In this document: positions 54,190 to 63,285 of the stretch, piece by piece
Numbering within the stretch: the stretch's first letter is position 1
Layout of the letters: each line of letters begins with the position of its first letter
Source: Desmospora activa DSM 45169
Lineage (GTDB): Bacteria > Bacillota > Bacilli > Thermoactinomycetales > DSM-45169
Direction of reading: 5' to 3'
DNA: 64,000 bases
NCBI RefSeq assembly: GCF_003046315.1
Contig: NZ_PZZP01000003.1
Coordinates: 62,001-126,000 of the forward strand
Notes under the pieces: model-generated
Databases searched by the model: none
What the model was told of the DNA's origin: nothing
What the model saw: the letters and a program-made list of their open reading frames with translations, nothing else
Position numbers and translations under genes: made by a program

Positions 54190-55212
54190 TTAGGAAAACC
54201 AGCCCTTTACCGTATTCCAACCAGAGCTCACTCTTTCGCTTACCGTATTCCAACCAGAGCTCACTCTCTCGCTTACCGCATTCCAAGCACGTCCAATCTG
54301 TTCCCGATTAGCATAAATAGTGCTTACTCCCCATGCTAGACCACCAACGATAGCCATTCCCGCTGCAAGCGGTGGGCAAGCTGCTGCTACCAAAGGTGCA
54401 CCGGCCATCAGAGCCCCGCCAAATCCTCCTGCTGCTCCGAAGATAGCATCTGTTCGCTCCTGACCTGATGTAGTAAAGGCTCTATAAGTATGATAGATTC
54501 CTTCTCCCGTACCGATCGCCACTCCAGCCCAAGCAGCAAACTTCCCTAACCCAGTCATCGGTTTGGGTATACTGTCAGACATTCGAGCTAAAGCAGCAAA
54601 ATCCCCGGCAGCTTCTAGTCTTTGCGCTTGCTGAAGTGCCATTGCACCCCTAACATTGCTGACTACATCAATTGTATTATCTACACCTTGCCAGGTATCT
54701 AAAGCCGTCTTCCAACCGGAATTCGCAGGAACGGCTAGTCCAAGACCACCCCTTATGATATTGCCTGCAAAGTAGTTGTACCCCATATGCCTTCCAGTAA
54801 AGCTATTAAGATTAGTGTTAGAGGGGTCATCTAACATGACTCTCGCAGCATCGACTAACCTAACTTGTCCGACAACAACATTATTAAAGACATATTTGAG
54901 CGAGTTATAAAGTTGCTGACCATTTGTGGTACCATTATTATTCCCGTTACCCTGGTTGCCATTGTACTCATCTGGATCTTGATTTTGATCCGAATTATTA
55001 TACTCATCAGGAGCCCGGTATTGCTCCGGTTCTTGATATTGCTCCGGTGCCTGATATTGCTTTGGTGCTTGATATCTTTCCGGTGCTTGATATCTCTCCG
55101 GTGCTTGATAATTATCAGCGTAGGTGATAGGAATTGTAAAAGGGAGGATATTAGAGATAAGATAAAAACTTAATAATACAATCGCTATTTTCTTTTTTAT
55201 TGATCGACTCAC
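54190..55212 (-). CDS. Secreted repeat protein with Gly-rich hydrophobic domain
   Basis: 340 residues. A signal peptide (SIKKKIAIVLLSFYLISNIL) is followed by six hexapeptide units of the YQAPER type (residues about 34-70) and an Asn/Gly-rich linker (DEYNGNQGNGNNNGTTNGQQ). A helical middle (LRLVDAARVMLDD-like) comes next. A glycine-rich hydrophobic segment (IFGAAGGFGGALMAGAPLVA) could insert in membranes. The end holds two copies of SERVSSGWNTV. GTG 55212 follows AAAGGA. No family is recognised. It could be an exported structural or toxin-like protein of the Tad locus. Confidence 0.7.
   Translation of the reverse strand: MSRSIKKKIAIVLLSFYLISNILPFTIPITYADNYQAPERYQAPERYQAPKQYQAPEQYQEPEQYRAPDEYNNSDQNQDPDEYNGNQGNGNNNGTTNGQQLYNSLKYVFNNVVVGQVRLVDAARVMLDDPSNTNLNSFTGRHMGYNYFAGNIIRGGLGLAVPANSGWKTALDTWQGVDNTIDVVSNVRGAMALQQAQRLEAAGDFAALARMSDSIPKPMTGLGKFAAWAGVAIGTGEGIYHTYRAFTTSGQERTDAIFGAAGGFGGALMAGAPLVAAACPPLAAGMAIVGGLAWGVSTIYANREQIGRAWNAVSERVSSGWNTVSERVSSGWNTVKGWFS
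54208..54273. repeat. 33-bp tandem repeat in the secreted-protein gene
   Basis: TACCGTATTCCAACCAGAGC followed by TCACTCT(T/C)TCGCT occurs twice, starting at 54208 and 54241. The copies differ by one base and encode SERVSSGWNTV twice. Such near-identity implies a recent duplication. Confidence 0.85.
55003..55110. repeat. 18-bp coding repeat (hexapeptide YQAPER-like)
   Basis: Six units of 18 bp encode YQAPER, YQAPER, YQAPKQ, YQAPEQ, YQEPEQ, YRAPDE. The DNA units are close but not identical, so this is a protein repeat and not a CRISPR array. Confidence 0.85.
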
Positions 55213-55332
55213 TGGACACACTTCCTTTATTATGAATCCCCGAACTAGTGCGGTCAACATCGAATAGGAGTGACCAATTTTTTGGACCGCACTTGTACTC
55301 GGGTTCTAATAAAATGAAATCAATCCACTACT

Positions 55333-56139
55333 TTAAAAAATATACGGTTTTGGATCCTGAGGGACGTTATTTACCCTTATTTCAAAGTGCAAATGTGGCC
55401 CAGTTGACCACCCTGTATTGCCAATTCCTCCTATGCGCTGCCCTCTTGTTACCTGTTCTCCTTGGGTAACCCTAATGTATTGTGATTCCTGATGGGCATA
55501 CCGGGAAACAATGCCTCCGCCGTGGTTGATATCAACGGTATATCCATATCCGTTCATCCAACCCGCGTAAGTAACTACCCCGTCACCTATAGCATATATC
55601 GGGGTGTCATACGGCCCTCCAAAGTCAAGTCCTGAATGAAGCTTATACCCTCCATTAACTGGATGCCATCGCATACCGTAATCAGATGTAATAATGGGAT
55701 TTGCAACCGGCATACCAAATTCTCCGTCTCCCATAGGCGGCATTTCTAAACCGGCATAAACATTAACTGGCTTCACAACTGGAGCTTGTGCCTCTGATGT
55801 ATACGTATAGGGAGTCGATTTCATAAACAGAATGGGGATTTCGGTTTCAGCTTTCGCAACCGCTTCATTGTTATCTATTTCTACAGTGAAGTTTTTCATT
55901 TGGTAATTGCCCCAATCACCAAATGATTCTTCGCCTTGTTCTTTTCCTTTTTCTGCATCACCGGTTGTAGCAGCAACCCTCACTGCATCTCGCAGGGCGG
56001 CCTGAGTATCCATAATCCCTTTTCCCAATACAACCGCTTGCCAGAGTACCATTGTCATTAATATAAACAGGGGTAATATGATTACAAACTCTACAGTAGA
56101 TGCCCCTTTTTTACCTAAACGAAAAAGTCTCGGGATCAT
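55333..56139 (-). CDS. TadE-like pilus protein fused to an M23 peptidase
   Basis: 268 residues. The N-terminal GKKGASTVEFVIILPLFILM is a TadE-type class III pseudopilin signal and helix, with E17 as the conserved glutamate. From residue about 140 a LysM-less M23 (LytM) domain begins. Zinc and catalytic residues H168, D172, H216, H249 and H251 appear in LHSGLDFGGPYDTPIYAIGD, SRYAHQES and STGPHLHFEIR. It should cut peptidoglycan peptide bridges at the outer face. ATG 56139 follows GAGGAGGATGAA and overlaps the preceding TadE stop. Confidence 0.92.
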   Translation of the reverse strand: MIPRLFRLGKKGASTVEFVIILPLFILMTMVLWQAVVLGKGIMDTQAALRDAVRVAATTGDAEKGKEQGEESFGDWGNYQMKNFTVEIDNNEAVAKAETEIPILFMKSTPYTYTSEAQAPVVKPVNVYAGLEMPPMGDGEFGMPVANPIITSDYGMRWHPVNGGYKLHSGLDFGGPYDTPIYAIGDGVVTYAGWMNGYGYTVDINHGGGIVSRYAHQESQYIRVTQGEQVTRGQRIGGIGNTGWSTGPHLHFEIRVNNVPQDPKPYIF

Positions 56140-56149
56140 TTCATCCTCC

Positions 56150-56530
56150 TCATTCATTCATAACGGGAGCGATCACTTCAGTTTGATATGGAAAAATAGG
56201 CAAACCTTTCACAACCGGATGAATTCCTATTTCTGCTTTTGCTGTTGCTTTTTCGTCCTCTAGTTCAAGGTGGATGTCATTTAATGTATAGTACGCGGCA
56301 CTCTTAAAACGATCCCTTGCAAGTTGTTCTACATCTGCTTTTGGTTCTCCCATGGCCAAGTCCCTTGATGCTCTACTCAACCAATCCTGGGTTTCTAAAA
56401 TTGCTATCCCTGCTACAACAAATTGCCACACAAAAAGAGTCATAAAAAGAAAAAGCGTTAGGATAATGATGGACTCGACTGTTACACTTCCCTTACGTTT
56501 TGAAATGTGCCTTTTAAATATGGATTTCAT
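56150..56530 (-). CDS. TadE-like pseudopilin
   Basis: 126 residues. The N-terminal SKRKGSVTVESIIILTLFLF is the TadE-type signal followed by a single hydrophobic helix, and the E in TVES is the conserved glutamate. The mature domain is small and acidic (LELEDEKATAKAEIGIHPVV). TadE proteins are minor pilins. ATG 56530 follows GAGGTG at 9 bases. It overlaps the TadE-M23 start at its end. Confidence 0.85.
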   Translation of the reverse strand: MKSIFKRHISKRKGSVTVESIIILTLFLFMTLFVWQFVVAGIAILETQDWLSRASRDLAMGEPKADVEQLARDRFKSAAYYTLNDIHLELEDEKATAKAEIGIHPVVKGLPIFPYQTEVIAPVMNE

Positions 56531-56554
56531 CTCATTGGGCACCTCTTGATTTCG

Positions 56555-57166
56555 TTAATATCGAACTTCCTCAGCGGACGAATCTGGAATCCATTCAAAA
56601 AAACTTCTTTTTGGTCCAACACTACTCCCTTTCACTCGATCATAAGGAATAGCATCTTTGAATAATTGAGGCTCATAAGGTGTTTCTGCAATTACTTCTA
56701 CCCGCCCCCCTTTTGAAAAGCGAACCACTCCAGACTGTCCTCCACCATTTTTTTCAGCATACTCCCGCGCAGTTGACTGTATTTGATTTTCATATTTTTT
56801 AATTACCCTTCTCATAAATGTTTCTCGCTTCGCTTCCGTTCCTAAAAGATAGTTGTATGGATCAATATAACCGGGATCTCCAGGTTGCAAATCCCCATTT
56901 CTCCTTGCTAAATTTGTCATTTGAGCTATGCGTTCCCTCTGTACCCATTCATCCATTTTTTTTGTGATAGCCAAACTTATGGCATCGGCGGAACTCATGG
57001 AATACGAATGGCCAATCCATGCTGTTGCCATAGAAGCTAGGAATGATAGAAATACCATAAATACCGGAAGAGATACCACCCAAATAACGGTGGCATTCCC
57101 TTCTTTATTAGTAAATCTTCGGTGAAAAAACCTCAAAGTTAACAGATCAGTTATCTTTGTTTTCAT
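56555..57166 (-). CDS. TadG-like pilus assembly protein
   Basis: 203 residues. NKEGNATVIWVVSLPVFMVFL is a TadG-type N-terminal helix after a charged leader. The rest is an outer domain (YDPYNYLLG-like and SAREYAEKNGGGQSGVVRFS) with no VWA MIDAS, unlike many TadG. The VWA role may instead be carried by the separate lipoproteins. The start overlaps the VWA gene by 20 bases, so it is translationally coupled. Confidence 0.75.
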   Translation of the reverse strand: MKTKITDLLTLRFFHRRFTNKEGNATVIWVVSLPVFMVFLSFLASMATAWIGHSYSMSSADAISLAITKKMDEWVQRERIAQMTNLARRNGDLQPGDPGYIDPYNYLLGTEAKRETFMRRVIKKYENQIQSTAREYAEKNGGGQSGVVRFSKGGRVEVIAETPYEPQLFKDAIPYDRVKGSSVGPKRSFFEWIPDSSAEEVRY

Positions 57167-58478
57167 CTCTTTTTTCCTCTATTTCAGATTTTGCCTTTTC
57201 ACGTTCTTCACGCAGCCTTTTTGAGATGTCTCTTTGGAATTTAAGCGCACGGCTTGTTAATTCTCTATCTCTCTTGTTAATCAAAGATCTTAAATTAATT
57301 AGGTCATCCACCTTTCCCATCTCATTAAGTGTTTCAACCCCCTGTAACAAATGTTTTTTCTCTACTTTCACCAACCCCCTTAAACCATTATCATATACCA
57401 ATTCATTCATTCTTTGATAATTCTCAGCCCAAATCTTGTCTGCCTCCAATCGATTTTTGGTTCTCCAAACATCCCATTCCCGTTCAATCCTTTTTTGTTC
57501 CGCTTTTAAATAACTATCCAGATCACTACCGGAAAGGACATTTTTATAGGTCCCATTAGAGGCTTTGGCCATATCCATCAATTGCTTTTGTCCTTTATTG
57601 TCTACATTAAACCCTAAGATGTTGATTACGGTTTGTGCTCCAGCATCATTCAATTCACGAGCCGCTTTGACGGGATCACCGCCACAAGTTTCTTCACCGT
57701 CACTTACCACATACACGATGTTTCTCGTTTTTCCGTCGGTTTTTTCTACTGCTTTCGTTGTTTCATCAATCGCACTCGTCAATGGGGTCCATCCCGTCGG
57801 TGAAAATCGATCCAACGCCTGATTAAAGCGCGATTGCTTATATGCGCCCAATTCATATACTTCTTCATTACTCTCACAGGAAACCTGTTTATCTTTTTCT
57901 TGATTGCTGCCTTTATGACCGTATACTCTCAAGGATACGTTAGCATCTTCAGGCAATTCCTTCGTAAAATCCTGGATCGCTTTCTTGGCCAGATCCATCA
58001 TAACTCCCTCCCGCACTTTTCCAGCCATACTGCCGCTCGCGTCCAGTAACACAAACACATTGATCTGCTCAAGTTCTGGAAGCTGGATCTCTCCATCTGG
58101 AGTTTCTACATGAGGTTGATTGGAAGGATCAAATGCTTGCAATTCTTGATATGTACTTTGGTAATCCTGTGCTAGGTAATAAATTAAATGATCGTAAATC
58201 TCCTCTTCTGAAAGCCCTTCGGGTATATTTTCCAGGACTTCTTTTAATTCGTCTTCATTAAGTTCCCCATTTTCCATTAACCGACCTGGGTTCTGCATAA
58301 AAATCTCATCCGGATCGGTGGCGGCAGTGGGGATTTTTTCCTCACTTCGTTCCCTTGCTTCTTCCTGCGGTTCTTTATTGCCGGCATCTTGATTGGATAC
58401 CGGATTTGAGGGATCTTTGCTACATCCCACGACCAACAGAAACGTCAACAAGAGAATTATTGAACGTTTCATTATCAT
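57147..58478 (-). CDS. VWA-domain lipoprotein of the Tad locus
   Basis: About 443 residues. A lipoprotein signal (LLLTFLLVVGC) is followed by an acidic linker. The VWA domain has MIDAS DASGSM, the GWTPLTSAI threonine and VVSDGEETCGGDP. A helical C-terminal tail follows (REREKAKSEIEEKRDEN-type end). It matches the 50025 product over the whole VWA domain (NVSLRVYGHKGSNQEKDKQV versus NVSLQVYGHKGSNSKSDKEL). It presumably acts outside the membrane to bind pilus parts. The gene lies between the pilin and pseudopilin genes. Confidence 0.9.
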   Translation of the reverse strand: MIMKRSIILLLTFLLVVGCSKDPSNPVSNQDAGNKEPQEEARERSEEKIPTAATDPDEIFMQNPGRLMENGELNEDELKEVLENIPEGLSEEEIYDHLIYYLAQDYQSTYQELQAFDPSNQPHVETPDGEIQLPELEQINVFVLLDASGSMAGKVREGVMMDLAKKAIQDFTKELPEDANVSLRVYGHKGSNQEKDKQVSCESNEEVYELGAYKQSRFNQALDRFSPTGWTPLTSAIDETTKAVEKTDGKTRNIVYVVSDGEETCGGDPVKAARELNDAGAQTVINILGFNVDNKGQKQLMDMAKASNGTYKNVLSGSDLDSYLKAEQKRIEREWDVWRTKNRLEADKIWAENYQRMNELVYDNGLRGLVKVEKKHLLQGVETLNEMGKVDDLINLRSLINKRDRELTSRALKFQRDISKRLREEREKAKSEIEEKRDENKDN

Positions 58479-58546
58479 CAAAGCCTCCCTTTTATTGAGA
58501 TGGCCGTCAATTGACGGCCACCCTTATCACTATCATCCATGACTTA

Positions 58547-58783
58547 TTAGTCGTCATCGCCACCACCGGTAATTGCGTTTGTCACCCGTTCTTGTAATTC
58601 AGAGAAGATTGTATTATCATCATCCGAAAATACCGCCACCAACAAAGCGGCGAATAAAGCTCCAGCAGCCAAAATCCCGACATATTCCAGTGTGGGCGAA
58701 CCTTTTTTACTTGCCAGGGGTTTTCTGAAATTTGGCATATACTCTTTTGCTTCTTCCAACATCATTTTCACTTTACTCAACAT
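58547..58783 (-). CDS. Flp-family pilin
   Basis: 78 residues. A charged leader (EAKEYMPNFRKPLASKKG) ends at the prepilin cleavage site. The mature start SPTLEYVGILAAGALFAALL has E at position 5 and a single helix, and the tail is acidic (DDDNTIFSELQERVTNAI). It is the likely major subunit of the Tad/Flp pilus. It follows tadC by about 85 bases, enough for a local promoter or hairpin. The prepilin peptidase (TadV) is not in the window. Confidence 0.85.
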   Translation of the reverse strand: MLSKVKMMLEEAKEYMPNFRKPLASKKGSPTLEYVGILAAGALFAALLVAVFSDDDNTIFSELQERVTNAITGGGDDD

Positions 58784-58867
58784 AAGTCCTCCTTAAATTA
58801 AATATCCTTTCCAGCTCCTACAAAACAACATTATTCACTAATTCCTACGCATCACCTCCTGAAATCA

Positions 58868-59776
58868 TTAAAAAATTTCTTTTGCAACAAAGAAGGAATA
58901 GATAAAGGCAGACAAGATCAACATCACAATGGAAGGAGCAATAACAAACGCACTAACCAATGATATTTTAGGTGCTGCTTTCCCTGCAGCCTCTTTTGCT
59001 TTCTCTGCCCGCATACGCCGCATTTCCTCTGCTTGTAGAGCAAAAGTTTCAGCGATAGGGGTGCCGAGATTGTTAGCCTGAATCATACTCTGTATTAAAG
59101 CTTCCAATTCCGTTGATGTTGTACGCTTCATAAGGGAACGATAAGCCATCTCCCTTTGGACACCAAAGTTAATCTCTTGGTGCATACGTCCAAACTCATC
59201 GCTTAAGGGACCTTTATTAGTTGAAACATAATAAGCCAAAGCTTCATCTAATCCCATACCCGCCTTAAGCGTAATACTCATCATATCCATGAAATCGGGT
59301 AACTCCATCCTCATCTCTTCTTGCCTCTTCTTAGCCAAATACTTTATGAGAAGCATGGGAGACAAGTAACAAACAACAGGTAAAAACACCAGCAGAATAA
59401 TTCCCATTGGAAACCCGATCAGGAACAAGAAAAAGCCCACGCCACCCCCAAAAATAGCTCCCAACATCTTGGCTCCATTAATACGGTCTGTGGTTAAACC
59501 ATAAGGATTTCCCGCCAGAATAAGGTCTTGTGTTATTGTTTGAGAATCACTCATTACCTCTATTTTACTACCGCGTTCAGCCATGGCATCCATCCAACGA
59601 TGGAGTATATCCAGTTTGTTGAATTCCTTTGCCATGACATTTCGAGGAGTAATACGTTTAGCCAGCTGTTTATCCACTTCTTGATGATCACGGCGGAAGA
59701 AAATATAATTCAAGCCTGCAAACAGGAGTAAAAACCAAATAATTACTGCTATAACAAACAAAGCAAAGGATTCCAT
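58868..59776 (-). CDS. tadC: TadC inner-membrane platform protein
   Basis: 302 residues. It holds the type II secretion F domain (residues about 165-295: LPDFMDMMSITLKAGMGLDE, SLMKRTTSTELEALIQSMIQ) and three or four helices. TadC and TadB form the membrane platform through which TadA drives pilin assembly. It starts 12 bases after tadB. Confidence 0.92.
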   Translation of the reverse strand: MESFALFVIAVIIWFLLLFAGLNYIFFRRDHQEVDKQLAKRITPRNVMAKEFNKLDILHRWMDAMAERGSKIEVMSDSQTITQDLILAGNPYGLTTDRINGAKMLGAIFGGGVGFFLFLIGFPMGIILLVFLPVVCYLSPMLLIKYLAKKRQEEMRMELPDFMDMMSITLKAGMGLDEALAYYVSTNKGPLSDEFGRMHQEINFGVQREMAYRSLMKRTTSTELEALIQSMIQANNLGTPIAETFALQAEEMRRMRAEKAKEAAGKAAPKISLVSAFVIAPSIVMLILSAFIYSFFVAKEIF

Positions 59777-59788
59777 GGCTATCCCTTC

Positions 59789-60712
59789 TTAAAATCGAAT
59801 ATCGGCAATTTTTTTGACGAGGAAAAACGCAAGTACCTGCATACCAACAAAGATCACCAAAACAATCAAACCATATATGGAAGTAAAAAAGTCAAAGAAA
59901 CCTTCAATCATTTGGCTCATCATTATAACAATTAGAAGCGAAATCAACGGAAGTAGGTAGGCTGAATATCGCGCCTGCGAGATGGAAGCATCAATCGTTT
60001 TGTTAATAATTTTTCGCTCTTCCATTGTATTTGCCATTTCGCTTAAAACCGTAGCCAAATCTCCACCTGCTCGCCGCTGGATGATCAAAGCATTTACAAA
60101 GACTTGTATATCTTTACTGTAAACACGTTCAAGCATATCATTTAACGAGTGTTCCAAATCTCTACCCAATTTAGTTTCTCGAACAACAATCCCCACTTCA
60201 TCCTTAATCGGTGACGGCAGTTCTTGGATTACCAGTTCCAAACCTTGAGAGATTGATAATCCAGCTCTTGCCGCACTGGATAATAGTCGACAAGTTTCGG
60301 ACAGTTGATTGTTAATCCTATTAATATAAATCATTTTTCTGGAAGCTAAAAACATTTTGGATGCAATCGGAATTAACATTGTAGTTATAAACAACCCCAC
60401 CCATAAGGGAGCTTCCAGCAAAAAGGAAAAAAGAAAGAGTAGAAATAAACCGACCGCGAACAATAATGCTCCATACTCTGAAGGACGGATATTTAAGCTC
60501 GCTCTCTTTAACTGGGGTTCCAACCGTTTAGCCCATTTCTGCTGATCCAATTTATCTGCTAATCGATCTGACCAGCGCTCTTCTTCAACAAGACTGGTTA
60601 GACCGCCCATAGTTTCGAATGTTTGTTTTTTTGCTAAACGGTAGTGTAAAATGTAAAACCAAACCATAAGAATGCAGAAAACTGACATTCCTCCTAGGAT
60701 GGCGATGATCAT
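59789..60712 (-). CDS. tadB: TadB inner-membrane platform protein
   Basis: 307 residues. The T2SF domain (ETCRLLSSAARAGLSISQGL, QVFVNALIIQRRAGGDLATV) is flanked by helices at each end. It pairs with TadC. Its ATG overlaps the tadA stop as ATGA. Confidence 0.92.
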   Translation of the reverse strand: MIIAILGGMSVFCILMVWFYILHYRLAKKQTFETMGGLTSLVEEERWSDRLADKLDQQKWAKRLEPQLKRASLNIRPSEYGALLFAVGLFLLFLFSFLLEAPLWVGLFITTMLIPIASKMFLASRKMIYINRINNQLSETCRLLSSAARAGLSISQGLELVIQELPSPIKDEVGIVVRETKLGRDLEHSLNDMLERVYSKDIQVFVNALIIQRRAGGDLATVLSEMANTMEERKIINKTIDASISQARYSAYLLPLISLLIVIMMSQMIEGFFDFFTSIYGLIVLVIFVGMQVLAFFLVKKIADIRF

Positions 60713-62076
60713 GTCATAGCCCCCTGTGTTACTGGCTTAAATATTTGTGGATCTACGGGTACACCATATGCTTTAAGTCGATCGATACAGCCTGGGATTT
60801 TTCCGGTGGCAGTAAAATATCCTTCCACTTGTCCTTCTTCGTTAACATTAGTTTGAACAAAGCGAAAAATATCTTGTACCTTGATAGAGCCATCAGGTTG
60901 CTCAGAAATCTCCGTAATCTCTAGCATTTTTCTTTGCCCGTCCGGTAAACGGCCAATTTGAATAATTAAATCGACTGCCCCCACAATGTACTGACGAATA
61001 ATTGTTGAGGGCAAGTCCATTCCTGACATCATCACCATCGCTTCCAGACGACTTAAGGCGTCAGAAGGGGAATTTGAGTGGATGGTAGTCAACGAACCTT
61101 CATGACCAGTATTCATTGCTTGCAACATGTCAAAAGCTTCTGATCCCCGTACCTCACCGACAATGATTCGATCAGGACGCATCCGTAATGCATTTCGAAC
61201 CAATTGGCGAATGGTAACTTCACCTTTTCCCTCAACGTTCGCGGGGCGTGCTTCCATTCCCGCAACATGTCCATGAGGAATGCGAAGTTCAGCCATATCT
61301 TCAATGGTAACAATCCGTTCATTTTCAGGTATAAAACAAGCCAAGGCATTAAGTAGTGTCGTTTTTCCGCTACCTGTTCCCCCTGAAATAATAAGATTTA
61401 ATTTTGCTTGAACCAGACTGTTTAGAAATTGAGCCATTTCAGGGGTTAAACTCCCAAATGAGACCAAATCATCTAAAGCGATTGGTTCTTTTCTAAACTT
61501 CCTGATAGAAATAAGTGTCCCTTTTAGACTAACTGGGGGAATCACCGCGTTTACACGAGAACCATCGGGTAGACGAGCATCTACCATTGGAGAACTGACA
61601 TCAATTCGACGTCCGATAGGAGCTACAATTCGATCAACAACATGACGTAAGGCCTCTTCGTCCCGGAATTGAATATCGGTCTTATGCAATCGTCCTTTTT
61701 TTTCAAAGTACACTTCCTTTGGTCCGTTAACGACGATCTCTGTAATGTCTTCATCTTCCAACAGGGACTCCAACGGACCGTAACCCACTGATTCGTTGAT
61801 AATACGTGAGATAAGCCGTTCACGACCGTGTTGGGTAATAACCACTTGCTCATCAGCCAGATACCGGCCAATCAAACGATCAAGAGTTATTCTTAGTTCA
61901 GAAGATTGCATTTGGGTTAACTTTTCTAAATCCGTTTCCCTAAGCAGACGTGCTTTAAAATGCTTGGCTAGGTTATCTAGTTGAGTATCATGCATCGAAG
62001 AAGCTTGGCGAGTAGAGTTTTCCCTCTCCAATGATTTTTGTTTGTTATTTTTTCGAGTTTGAGAAAACAGAGACAT
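60709..62076 (-). CDS. tadA: TadA/CpaF secretion ATPase
   Basis: 455 residues. Walker A is [20 protein letters not shown] near residue 230, and the Asp-box and His-box region ([20 protein letters not shown]) and Walker B-like [18 protein letters not shown] follow. It powers Tad pilus extension (and often retraction). ATG 62076 follows GGGGG at 7 bases, so the frame from 62124 inside tadZ is rejected. Confidence 0.94.
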   Translation of the reverse strand: MSLFSQTRKNNKQKSLERENSTRQASSMHDTQLDNLAKHFKARLLRETDLEKLTQMQSSELRITLDRLIGRYLADEQVVITQHGRERLISRIINESVGYGPLESLLEDEDITEIVVNGPKEVYFEKKGRLHKTDIQFRDEEALRHVVDRIVAPIGRRIDVSSPMVDARLPDGSRVNAVIPPVSLKGTLISIRKFRKEPIALDDLVSFGSLTPEMAQFLNSLVQAKLNLIISGGTGSGKTTLLNALACFIPENERIVTIEDMAELRIPHGHVAGMEARPANVEGKGEVTIRQLVRNALRMRPDRIIVGEVRGSEAFDMLQAMNTGHEGSLTTIHSNSPSDALSRLEAMVMMSGMDLPSTIIRQYIVGAVDLIIQIGRLPDGQRKMLEITEISEQPDGSIKVQDIFRFVQTNVNEEGQVEGYFTATGKIPGCIDRLKAYGVPVDPQIFKPVTQGAMT

Positions 62077-62087
62077 TCTAGTACCCC

Positions 62088-63260
62088 CTAAGCAGATTTC
62101 ATAGAATCCATCGTTAACAGCCAACGGGCTAGCTTTTGAATGTCCCGACCAAATAAGGGTAAACCACGTTCATTACGGGATGTACGAATTAGTTTACCTT
62201 CGTTTAAGATTCGCTGAATACGCTTTGAATCTTCCCGTAAAGATGCGATAACTGGAAACGGGAAGTGCTTGGCAACATCTTTTTGTGACAGCTCGGTTTC
62301 ACGGCTCATCCGATTCAAAATTATATTCAAACGGTTTGCTGGGTCAATGCCTAATTTAGAGAAAAGATCCAACACAGAATTAAGTACGGTCATTGATAAC
62401 ATATCAGGGACGAGCACGCATCCAATCTGATCTGCTTCTTCCAATACTGTATAACTGATAGGTGTCATTTCGGAAGGGAGATCCACCAAAATGTAATCAT
62501 AATACAATCGTGCAGTACGCAACAAGCGTTCAACATGTTCTTCTGTAACTAGTTCCGCTACTTCCGCATTTACCGGGCTTACTAAAACCTCGATTTGTGA
62601 TTTCGGTTCAACCACCGTTACACTACGTATATGGTTATCGTTTAATTCTTGTAATACGGGATCAAGATCATAGATATTCCTCTCATTTGTTAATTGTAGG
62701 ATTGTCTCGACCCCTCCGTATTGGAGATTTAAGTCGACTAGTAGCACACTGGAATTGGAATCCAAGCCAATGGTTTGGGCTAAAGTAGATGTGACAAGGC
62801 TTTTTCCTTGGCCTCCTTTGCCACTATAAAACGCCATCACCTTTCCTTTTGCCCAATTTGAAGTAAAATCATCTTTATCCTCTTGACTTTTTTCAAAGGC
62901 TTGTACAGCTCGACCTAATACATCTTCTAAAGCTTGGATTTCATCTGGTAAGAACAAAATATCAAATGCTCCCGCTCGATTTAAATCCCTGGTGCGCAAT
63001 GGATCTTTTTGCTCAGTTAAATAAACAATCAATGCACCTGAAACTTCCTTAGATATATAAGGTATCAGCTGAATACTATTAGCATTTTTTTGTTCATGTA
63101 ATACTACAATATCCGGTTTCAGTCGGCTGATTTCCTTTCTAACTTCAACCGGTTTCAGGGAGTGAATTTCTGAGAATATAGTCGCTACTCTTGAACTTAT
63201 ATCCTCCGTTTGGTGTTTGTCCTCGCTCACAATAAGGAGTTTATGATGAGTTGTTGTCAC
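62088..63260 (-). CDS. TadZ/CpaE-type localisation ATPase
   Basis: 390 residues. An N-terminal receiver-like domain lacks a clear phosphoacceptor pocket (KLLIVSEDKHQTEDISSRVA). It is followed by a ParA/MinD-like ATPase (VMAFYSGKGGQGKSLVTSTL) with the deviant Walker A Lys. The family places the Tad machine in the cell. GTG 63260 follows GGGAGG at 7 bases and the longer frame from 63335 is rejected. It overlaps nothing; the next gene ends 25 bases upstream. Confidence 0.9.
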   Translation of the reverse strand: MTTTHHKLLIVSEDKHQTEDISSRVATIFSEIHSLKPVEVRKEISRLKPDIVVLHEQKNANSIQLIPYISKEVSGALIVYLTEQKDPLRTRDLNRAGAFDILFLPDEIQALEDVLGRAVQAFEKSQEDKDDFTSNWAKGKVMAFYSGKGGQGKSLVTSTLAQTIGLDSNSSVLLVDLNLQYGGVETILQLTNERNIYDLDPVLQELNDNHIRSVTVVEPKSQIEVLVSPVNAEVAELVTEEHVERLLRTARLYYDYILVDLPSEMTPISYTVLEEADQIGCVLVPDMLSMTVLNSVLDLFSKLGIDPANRLNIILNRMSRETELSQKDVAKHFPFPVIASLREDSKRIQRILNEGKLIRTSRNERGLPLFGRDIQKLARWLLTMDSMKSA

Positions 63261-63285
63261 AGTTTTACCTCCCGAATAGATCGTA

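Noticed and set aside
55003-55110. Short direct repeats considered as a CRISPR array
   Set aside because: The 18-bp units are contiguous, in frame and coding (YQAPER-type), with no unique spacers.
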